Assembly: GCA_022793375.1 (NCBI GenBank)
Contig: JAAWCS010000083.1
Span: 1-38,870 of the forward strand
Length of the DNA: 38,870 bases
Direction: 5' to 3'
DNA from: Lachnospiraceae bacterium
GTDB lineage: Bacteria > Bacillota > Clostridia > Lachnospirales > Lachnospiraceae
Part shown: one piece after another, positions 1-7,851 of the stretch
Layout of the letters: each line of letters opens with the position of its first letter
Position numbering within the stretch: the first letter of the stretch is position 1
Position numbers and translations under genes: made by a program
Notes under the pieces: model-generated
Told to the model about the DNA's origin: nothing
The model's database searches: none
What the model saw: the letters and a program-made list of their open reading frames with translations, nothing else

Positions 1-3000
1 ATTAACGAGAACGGAAGCAATATCCTCCGCATACGGGGAAATAGTATAAACAATGGTTTCCCGAACGTATCGTCTCTGCCGGACGCAAGGATAGATGAGA
101 GCACGGCGGGAAAGACATACACGCTGAAAGTGGAGATACAAGACGGGAAGATAAGAGCCTGGATTAACGGGTACGGGACGAACGAAACGGAAAACAGATG
201 GTATGACCTGCCGGCGGATTTTGATATGAGTCAGAAGACAGTCGTGTTGTATTCCTCCGGCGGCGGCAACGGAGGTTTTAAGTCCCTGACCATTGTGGAT
301 ATGGGCGCGCATGTCTGCTCAGAGCAAACTCTGACCTTGATCCCGGAAACTTCGGCTACCTGCGCCAATTCCGGAAACAAAGCCTACTATATCTGCACTT
401 GCGGCAAGCTCTATTGGGATTCTCTGGCCAAGGTGCCGACGACACAGGAGGCTGTCACGATACCGGCGACCGGCCATACCTACGACGATACGAAATGGAC
501 CGCAAGTGCAGACGGTCACAGCAATACCTGTACCGTATGCCAGACGCAGGCAACGGCAGAGCCCCACACTCCGGGCGCTCCGGCTACGAAAGACGCAGCC
601 CAGGCCTGTACGGTATGCGGCTATGAAATCATCGCGGCGTTAGGCGACACCGCCACGGTTTCCGGTATTTTCCATAACGCGGATATGGCAGCCCTGGACA
701 GCGCTTTTACGGCCTACCGTTTTGCGGAGGACGGCCAGCGGACGAAGGGCAGCCCCTCCACATTCTGGAATTGTGCCAAAGCGTTTACATTACCTGATGA
801 GACGGACGCCAGAACGTTCAGTGAAGCGTACCTGAGGCCGGAACACAAGGGGGCCGACAAGATAACGGCGTATCTCTCCTATGAAAAAGAAACCTTGAAG
901 GAGTTTGAAGCGTCGGTGACGATTGCCAATAACTGGACAGAGTACGGCCTGGCGGTAGCGCCCCAGGGTAAGACCTATAGCACCGGGAACGGTTTGGCCG
1001 TATTTGTAAACAGCGACGGATGGCTTTACGTGCAGGGTGCCATCGACAGCAGCCGGGTCACCGTGACGGGAAATAATGCCAGTTATGAAATCACGAAGGC
1101 TGGCCAGGTACTGGTCAAAGGAATCTCCGGCATGCCGATACCGAATAACAACGCATGCGCCAATACATTATATACACTTTGTGTGAAAGAGGAAAACAAC
1201 TCCCTCACAGCCTGGGTGAAGGAATATCCCGATGTGAAGGTGACAGTGGCTGTGACCGAAAGCTATCTGGGCGGCGTTTTCTCCCTGTATTCCACGGGAT
1301 GCAACCAGGGTGGTTTTGAGCGGTTCACAGTAACGAAGCTGTCGGATATGGAAGTCGATTTGACGGAGCCGGATCCGGCTGATGTGACGCTGTTTCAGAA
1401 TCTGACCGATATCGACGTGGCGGATTTGGAGAGCGCTTTTGCCGCTTACCGTTTTCCGGCGGACGGCAAGACCAGAGAGGTGGGGTCGCCTGTTGATTTC
1501 TGGAACTGCGTAAAGCAGATCCCTCTGCCGGATTCCACCACGGTGGATTTCAGCACCGCGTATCTGCGAACAGATCACAAGGCAAACGCCAACCAGAGCG
1601 CCTATCTGACATGGAAGCAGGAGGGAATGAAGGATTTTGAGGCTTCCGTAAAGATTGCCAATAACTATACTCAGTATGGATTGGCAATTGCGCCGATGGG
1701 TGAGCCGTATAGCGCCGTAAGCGGGCTGTCGGTGTTTGCGGACAGCAGTGGACAGATTTTTATCCAGGGCGCCATCGACAGCAGCCGGGTGACGGTGACC
1801 GGGAACGGTACGACCTATAAAACGACGAACACGAATGCCGTAGTGGTAAGCGGGATCAGCGGCATGAAAGCGCCGGACAATGGCAAATGCGCCGATACGG
1901 TATATACGCTGCGCGTTAAGGTGGAAAATGGCTATGTTACTGCCTGGCTGAAGGAATTTCCCAGTGTGACGGCGACGGTTGCGCTGAGTGAGAATTACCG
2001 CGGCGGTTTCTTTTCCCTGTATTCGACCGGATGCAACCAGGGCGGTTTCCAGGAATTCTGGCTGGATAAACGGTCGGATATGGATGCGGATACATCTCAG
2101 GACGCGCCGGAGGATGTGACAGTTTATCGGGATTTTAACCGGCTGAGCTCCGTATGGCAGTTAGACGATACATTTACAGCCTGGTATTTTGCTTCCCCCG
2201 AGGCGGAAGGGGTACAGGGGCTGCCCTCTGAGTACTGGAACAAGAGCGCGCAGCTGGAAGGACAGGAAGGGAAATACCGCAATCAGGCCCTGAAGCCGAA
2301 TCATAAAGCCTCGGCGCCGTTCCAGTATACGCTGCTAAGCTATGAGGCTGAGACCGTGACGGACTTTGAAGCCAGAATCTCTTTTCTTCCGAACTATACG
2401 GAGTATGGTCTGATGGTAGCGCCGGCCGGACAGTTATTTGGCCCGGAAACGGGAATCATGGCTTATGTGTCCAGTGACGGAGAGATCTTCTTAAAGGGAG
2501 CCATCGACGCAGGGACAGCGGTTGTGAGCAAAGGCCATATCAAGGTAGATACCGACAGTGTAGGAAGCGGTAAGAACGCTGGGATAATCAAGCCATCTGA
2601 TGACACCGCATTGAACCAGACCGAATATACCCTGCATCTGAAGGTGGCAGATGGCGTGGCGACGGCCTATATCGAGGAATTTCCGGATGTGGTGCTTTCG
2701 GCGAACGTAGGCCCTTATTATCAGGGCGGCGTGTTTTCCCTCTATTCCACTGGCTTTAACCAGGGAGGCTTTGCCGGTTTTTCCTTAAAGAAGCTGGAGG
2801 AAACGGAGCCTGCGCCTCAGCCGGCGAATGTCTATGCCCGCAGCTTTACCACGCTTCGGGATGTGACGGAGCTTTCGGATGATTTTGACGTATATACGCT
2901 GGATTCGATCGGCGAGTCTATGAAGGCCGCGGATATCGCGGAGGTATTTCAACTGGAAAAAGGACGGCTGCAGAGCAATCTGGCGGCCAGCGGCAGCGAT

Positions 3001-6000
3001 ATCGGCGGTTTTGGAATCCTGACGCTGAAGGACAGAAGATACGAGAATTTTGAACTGGAACTGACGTATGAACAGGGATATTTACGCTACGGGGTCATGA
3101 TCGGCACCGAACCGGGTGAATTTGCCTTTACCGGAGAAGACGGGGCGATTCGGGGACGGACCGGGGGCCTGCTTCTCTATACCGAAGCCGAGGGCTACCG
3201 CAATGCCAGAGGCGCTTTGACAGCGGAGTCCTGCGACAATGCGGCTCTGGCGCTGGCCCGCAGGATGGTTCCGGAAGCAGGAACGGCGGCAGATGGACGG
3301 GCAGTAAGCGTGCTTTCTGTGACGCCGGAGGATACGGGCGCCGCATCCGAACCGCCGCTTTTAGCAAGCTTCTGCGACTTAGGCAGCGTAAGCGATAACC
3401 TGCGTCAGCGGGTCGTGCATAAAATGGTGATCCGCGTCGTGGGCGACTGCGTGACAATGGTAATAGACGGCGACGAAGACAGCCGGATGACGCTGCGCAT
3501 GGACGGCTATACCGGAGGCTATATCTCTTTAGTCACCAACGCCAGAGACGATAAGGAAGGCGCTTTTGAATACTTGAAAATAACCGAACTGCCGGCGGAC
3601 GCTTCTCTGGGAGTGCCGGAGCCGCCCCGCAAGGAAGGCTTCAGCTCCATGACCCAGGTGGCGGAGGAGTTTGATGCCTGGTATCTGGCCGACGCGGCGG
3701 TCTCTGCCCAGATGGAAAAGGTGGACGTAAAGACGCGCTGGTGGCTGAATAACGAGGGTTTTCTGGCTCGTGACCAGGCAAAGAGCGGCTCGGAATTTAA
3801 GGATGTGGATGTTCTTACCTGGAATAAACAGAAATATACCGATTTTGAATTGACCTTTACCTACCAGCAAAACTATGGCCGCACCGGCATTATTATCGGC
3901 ACGGAGCCCGGCTGGTATCCGCTGCGTTCTACGAACAAAGGCCTGGAGGCTGCTGGCGGGCTTCTGCTCTTTGTAGAAGCCGAGGGCTGTGTGAATGCCA
4001 TGGGCGATTTTACAAACGGCTACACCAACGAATCCCAGGTCAGACAGCGTCTGGATAAGCCCGAACTGGAAGGCTTCGTAGATGAAAATAAGAAGGCTGA
4101 CGCGAATGTGACGGCCAAAAAAGAACACAAGGTGAAGATCGTGGTGAAGAACCGGGAACTGTTCGTCTTTGTGGACGACGCAAGCGATTACGCCATGTAT
4201 CTGACGTTACCGGAGTCGTATCAGGGCGGCTATATATCGCTGTTCTCCTCCATGAACCGGGAGTTCGGAATCGATCATTTCCAGATTTCCGAGACGATCA
4301 CCACGCCGATTCCCGGGGGAACGGGAATACAGCGCGACGGGAACAACATGCGGGTGGTATTTGACGGGCAGAAACGGGATATGACCGGCTTTGATTTGTG
4401 GTACTTAGAGGAACTGGACGCGCAAGGTTCGATGAAAAAAATCGACTTTTATGACTACTGGATGGTAGCGAACGGTTCTTTGACCAGAAAATCCAACCGC
4501 GTGGCTGGCAGCGACATCAAGGATGTAGCGGTACTGACCTATAATGAACATACATATGAAGATTTCGTAGCGACATTCGAATATGAAAAGACGCCGGGGC
4601 GGCTGATGCTCTTATTCGGAACAGAAAACGGCAGCTACCCTCTGTATGAAAAGAACGGAAACTTTGAAAACGGCGGCGTGATCCTGTATCCGGAGAACGA
4701 CCTGGGAGCGCCGGGCGGAATCTGTGCGATCGGCGATGTGAAACTGGCGACGACCCAGTATCGGCCGCTCTATCGGGAACTGCCGTATGCGCCGGGGTAT
4801 CATTACATCAAGGACAACGGGCAGCCGAACGCGGGCGACCGCCATGTGATGACGGTAGCCGTAGTGAATCGGCACTGCTTTGTATATCTGGATGAGTATG
4901 GTCTGATCAGTACGTTTGATCTGACGGACGATTATGAGGGCGGTTATATATCCCTGGCCTCTACTCAGACGAATCAGCATGGTTTTGTCAGTCTCTCCAT
5001 CGAGGATATTGCATCCACAGCGAATGTGGTGGTGGATGTGGAACAAAAACGGGACATCACCGTGCGGACGGGGACGGCCCTTACCGATCTGAACCTGCCG
5101 GGCAGTGTGCGTGTAACCATGAGAGACGGAAGCAGTCTGGACGTGGGAGTGGAATGGAAGGACTGTGGCTATCAGGCGGACGAAGCAGGAGAATACCGCT
5201 TCGTGGGTACGCTGCAAATGCCGGAGGGCGTCTCGAACGCCGCCCTGGTATCGCCTGTGCTGACGGTGCGGGTGCGTGACAGCATTCGGAGCAATACGGG
5301 ATCGACCCGGATGTGGACCTTTGACACCATGGATGATCTGGCGGATTTTGCCAGTTACTATGTGGAGGATGCCACAAAGGGCGGCGCGGTCCGTTCGGAT
5401 TTTCCCATGTGGTATGTGGCGGATGGGCAGCTGCGCATGGACCGCAACCGTACCGGCAACGGCGGTGAAAGAGGAAACCTGCATATTCTGACCTATACGG
5501 GGCAGACATATCGGAATTTTGAACTAGAGGTGGATTTCTCCCAGGAATACGCCAGAGAGATGGTCCTGTTCGGTTCCCAGAAACCGGGTCAGTATATCGA
5601 CTATGCCAATCCGCACAGCAGTGCCAATCCCATTGCAGCCTTTGTAGAATTTGAAGGACGCAGAAATGCCATTGGCAATGTCGTCAATACCAACTTCTTC
5701 GCCAGAACCGATGAGGATGTGCCATTCTTACATGAGGACGCGGCGGAGAACCCGAAATACTATGACCAGAACAAACCGGAAAACAGTATGGGAACGATGC
5801 ATACCATGCGGATTCGGGTAGTGGGCGATACGATCTCGATGTATCTGGATGACCAGGAAGAGGTATTTGAGGGAAAATTGGCGGAAGGCTATGAGGGCGG
5901 ATATATCTCCTTAGTCAGCGCGGTGAGGACGGTACAGTTTGATAATCTGCGGATTACGGAGTTGGATGAGGAGGGAAATCCCCTGGCCGATAACCGCGAA

Positions 6001-6294
6001 GTTGCGGCCGATGGCACATTGAATCTGGAACTGAAGGCCGGAACCCATTCGCAGGATCCGGAAGTGGTATCCGGTGAAAGCGAGGTGTTTCCGACGGCGG
6101 CAGCTGAGTCAGAGGGAAGCGGCGAAGCCGCGATCTTGTGGATGGCATTGGGCGTAGCCGCGTTTGCCTTTGTGGTGGGAATCGGAGTTTTGCTGCTCCA
6201 GAAGAAGGGCAAAAAGAAGAACGCCAAAACGGGAGAATCGACCAAGAAACAGGAAGAAATCCGGAACGAAATCCCGGATGAGACGCAGAAATAG
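1..6294 (+). CDS. Giant membrane-anchored surface protein with about eight tandem beta-sandwich-like repeats (5' partial)
   Basis: The reading frame is open from base 1, so the start and any signal peptide lie upstream. A GTG at 130 is internal to a repeat and is not a start. Numbering from that GTG, the visible protein is about 2054 residues: the end of one repeat (to about 57), a Cys-rich module (about 61-167, CxC and CxxC pairs), three repeats (about 176-885), three more (about 898-1625), an Ig-like segment (about 1639-1717), a last repeat (about 1728-1947), a transmembrane helix (about 2000-2023) and a Lys-rich tail. Each repeat is about 200-250 residues and ends in a GG(F/Y)xSLYST-like strand followed by GGF, which suggests a concanavalin-A-like fold. 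No LPXTG is seen, so anchoring is by the C-terminal helix. As first visible gene of a glycan operon it probably binds polysaccharide at the surface. No catalytic motif was recognised and the function is inferred. Confidence 0.8.
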   Translation: MNENGSNILRIRGNSINNGFPNVSSLPDARIDESTAGKTYTLKVEIQDGKIRAWINGYGTNETENRWYDLPADFDMSQKTVVLYSSGGGNGGFKSLTIVDMGAHVCSEQTLTLIPETSATCANSGNKAYYICTCGKLYWDSLAKVPTTQEAVTIPATGHTYDDTKWTASADGHSNTCTVCQTQATAEPHTPGAPATKDAAQACTVCGYEIIAALGDTATVSGIFHNADMAALDSAFTAYRFAEDGQRTKGSPSTFWNCAKAFTLPDETDARTFSEAYLRPEHKGADKITAYLSYEKETLKEFEASVTIANNWTEYGLAVAPQGKTYSTGNGLAVFVNSDGWLYVQGAIDSSRVTVTGNNASYEITKAGQVLVKGISGMPIPNNNACANTLYTLCVKEENNSLTAWVKEYPDVKVTVAVTESYLGGVFSLYSTGCNQGGFERFTVTKLSDMEVDLTEPDPADVTLFQNLTDIDVADLESAFAAYRFPADGKTREVGSPVDFWNCVKQIPLPDSTTVDFSTAYLRTDHKANANQSAYLTWKQEGMKDFEASVKIANNYTQYGLAIAPMGEPYSAVSGLSVFADSSGQIFIQGAIDSSRVTVTGNGTTYKTTNTNAVVVSGISGMKAPDNGKCADTVYTLRVKVENGYVTAWLKEFPSVTATVALSENYRGGFFSLYSTGCNQGGFQEFWLDKRSDMDADTSQDAPEDVTVYRDFNRLSSVWQLDDTFTAWYFASPEAEGVQGLPSEYWNKSAQLEGQEGKYRNQALKPNHKASAPFQYTLLSYEAETVTDFEARISFLPNYTEYGLMVAPAGQLFGPETGIMAYVSSDGEIFLKGAIDAGTAVVSKGHIKVDTDSVGSGKNAGIIKPSDDTALNQTEYTLHLKVADGVATAYIEEFPDVVLSANVGPYYQGGVFSLYSTGFNQGGFAGFSLKKLEETEPAPQPANVYARSFTTLRDVTELSDDFDVYTLDSIGESMKAADIAEVFQLEKGRLQSNLAASGSDIGGFGILTLKDRRYENFELELTYEQGYLRYGVMIGTEPGEFAFTGEDGAIRGRTGGLLLYTEAEGYRNARGALTAESCDNAALALARRMVPEAGTAADGRAVSVLSVTPEDTGAASEPPLLASFCDLGSVSDNLRQRVVHKMVIRVVGDCVTMVIDGDEDSRMTLRMDGYTGGYISLVTNARDDKEGAFEYLKITELPADASLGVPEPPRKEGFSSMTQVAEEFDAWYLADAAVSAQMEKVDVKTRWWLNNEGFLARDQAKSGSEFKDVDVLTWNKQKYTDFELTFTYQQNYGRTGIIIGTEPGWYPLRSTNKGLEAAGGLLLFVEAEGCVNAMGDFTNGYTNESQVRQRLDKPELEGFVDENKKADANVTAKKEHKVKIVVKNRELFVFVDDASDYAMYLTLPESYQGGYISLFSSMNREFGIDHFQISETITTPIPGGTGIQRDGNNMRVVFDGQKRDMTGFDLWYLEELDAQGSMKKIDFYDYWMVANGSLTRKSNRVAGSDIKDVAVLTYNEHTYEDFVATFEYEKTPGRLMLLFGTENGSYPLYEKNGNFENGGVILYPENDLGAPGGICAIGDVKLATTQYRPLYRELPYAPGYHYIKDNGQPNAGDRHVMTVAVVNRHCFVYLDEYGLISTFDLTDDYEGGYISLASTQTNQHGFVSLSIEDIASTANVVVDVEQKRDITVRTGTALTDLNLPGSVRVTMRDGSSLDVGVEWKDCGYQADEAGEYRFVGTLQMPEGVSNAALVSPVLTVRVRDSIRSNTGSTRMWTFDTMDDLADFASYYVEDATKGGAVRSDFPMWYVADGQLRMDRNRTGNGGERGNLHILTYTGQTYRNFELEVDFSQEYAREMVLFGSQKPGQYIDYANPHSSANPIAAFVEFEGRRNAIGNVVNTNFFARTDEDVPFLHEDAAENPKYYDQNKPENSMGTMHTMRIRVVGDTISMYLDDQEEVFEGKLAEGYEGGYISLVSAVRTVQFDNLRITELDEEGNPLADNREVAADGTLNLELKAGTHSQDPEVVSGESEVFPTAAAESEGSGEAAILWMALGVAAFAFVVGIGVLLLQKKGKKKNAKTGESTKKQEEIRNEIPDETQK

Positions 6295-6309
6295 GAGGAG
6301 AAGAAGCAT

Positions 6310-7827
6310 ATGAAACGAGTGATTGCACTGATACTGGCCTGCTCTATGGCGGTCCTGGCTCTTTCAGGATGCGGCGCAAAAAACCAGGATACAACAAAGG
6401 ACACGTCTGCGGCACAGACAGAGACGGCCCCCGATTCCATCGGGGAGCCGTCAGGCGGGGACAATACAGACGACGCGGCGGAACTGACCGTTCATGAGGA
6501 GATAAGCGGCACGATTTCCGTGGGGATCAACTCTTACCGCAATTCGGATTTTGAAGCGGTCTGCGAGGCGTTTCGCGCCCAATACCCCAATGTGACGGTG
6601 AATCCTGTGCTGTTTGAATCGAAAAGTGACGATGCCACCGAGTATTTGACGTCCCAGTCCATGGCGGGCAAGCCCCTGCCGGATATCATGTATGACGACG
6701 CAGGCTCCTTGCCGACCTACATCCAGAACGGGTGGATGTACCCGCTGACGGCTTTTGTGGAGGGAGATGAGGAATATGCAGGGATTCCCGAAGAACTGAG
6801 AGAACGTTTTGTCTACGGCGACAATATTTATGCCCTGGGACAGACCATCACCAGCAACGTTCTGATCGTCAATACGGAGCTGGTGGAGGAGATGAATATC
6901 GATCTTCCGGAATATGACTGGAATTGGGATGATTTCACCGATTTTATTAAAGCCTGCACCAATTCGGAGTATTCCGGGGTGGAAGATTTAAGCACCCAGT
7001 ATAACTGGATACCGGGTACGATGACGGAGGGACGCACGATCATCGGCTATGATTATGAGAATGATACCTTTGATGTGGAGAGCGTGCGGAAATTCGTAAA
7101 TTATTATTCGGAAATCAGCCGACTGGGCGGTGTGGAAGCTACCTCTCTGAAGCAGAACGCCAGTTCTGGGGAGAGCGATTACGTGAGAAAATTCGGCGAT
7201 GTGTCGGGAAGCAACGCGGCGTTCATTGCCGGTAAGGTGGCCTGTGCGTTCACCGGGACATGGGCGTATGCGTCCTGGGCGCAAGAGGAGCTGGCCTTTG
7301 ACTGGGATCTATATCCGGTGCCGCAATGCGTACCGGGCCGTGTGCCAGTTCATGTGGATTACTGCTGGATGACGACCTCGGTAGCGGAAGAAAACGTGGA
7401 AGCGGCCTGGGCATTTTTACGGTTCGCCACCTACAGCAAAGAGGGGAATCTGGCCCGGCTGACGACTTATGATGAGGATCATATCACTTCGGATATGTAC
7501 AATACCTATTATATCCCCTGCACGGCGGATGAGGAGGTCGTGGAGAAATTTAAGTCGCTTCCTTATGTGACCGACGCTATTATCTATATCTACGACAATA
7601 TCGATAACGGGTATCTGGGGGATCCTGAGAAAACCATTCCCGGCTTTGAAGCGGTGGAGTACCCTATCATCGGCAAGATTACCTATGAGTCGATCTGCGG
7701 CCAGTATGATTTCACTTCCCGCATGAACGACGCACAGACGAAGGCCAATCAAGAGATACAGGGATACAGGGAGGTTTTTGAGGCGGCTTTAGCGAAGTTT
7801 GAAGCGGATTTTGCGGCGGCCCATTAG
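6310..7827 (+). CDS. ABC sugar transporter substrate-binding lipoprotein (family 1 solute-binding protein)
   Basis: This 505-residue protein is an extracellular solute-binding protein that would deliver an oligosaccharide to a MalF/MalG-type permease. It begins with a lipoprotein signal peptide ending in LALSGC, with Cys21 as the predicted lipidated residue, followed by a low-complexity Thr/Asp/Glu linker to about residue 65. The rest has the usual family features: a GTISVGIN-type first strand, NVTVNPVLFES, a DIMYDD stretch and the TGTWAYASW segment late in the protein. The start follows a GGAGGAG ribosome site 9 bases upstream and lies 15 bp after the surface-protein stop. It could serve either or both permease pairs downstream. 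The ligand cannot be read from sequence; the neighbours suggest a glucuronate- and galactose-containing glycan. Confidence 0.9.
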   Translation: MKRVIALILACSMAVLALSGCGAKNQDTTKDTSAAQTETAPDSIGEPSGGDNTDDAAELTVHEEISGTISVGINSYRNSDFEAVCEAFRAQYPNVTVNPVLFESKSDDATEYLTSQSMAGKPLPDIMYDDAGSLPTYIQNGWMYPLTAFVEGDEEYAGIPEELRERFVYGDNIYALGQTITSNVLIVNTELVEEMNIDLPEYDWNWDDFTDFIKACTNSEYSGVEDLSTQYNWIPGTMTEGRTIIGYDYENDTFDVESVRKFVNYYSEISRLGGVEATSLKQNASSGESDYVRKFGDVSGSNAAFIAGKVACAFTGTWAYASWAQEELAFDWDLYPVPQCVPGRVPVHVDYCWMTTSVAEENVEAAWAFLRFATYSKEGNLARLTTYDEDHITSDMYNTYYIPCTADEEVVEKFKSLPYVTDAIIYIYDNIDNGYLGDPEKTIPGFEAVEYPIIGKITYESICGQYDFTSRMNDAQTKANQEIQGYREVFEAALAKFEADFAAAH

Positions 7828-7851
7828 GAACCGAAAAACGGAGGCCATGAT

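Noticed and set aside
4612-5484. 290-residue minus-strand open frame
   Set aside because: It is antisense to the strongly supported repeat protein, has a His/Arg/Ile-rich shadow composition and no family similarity.
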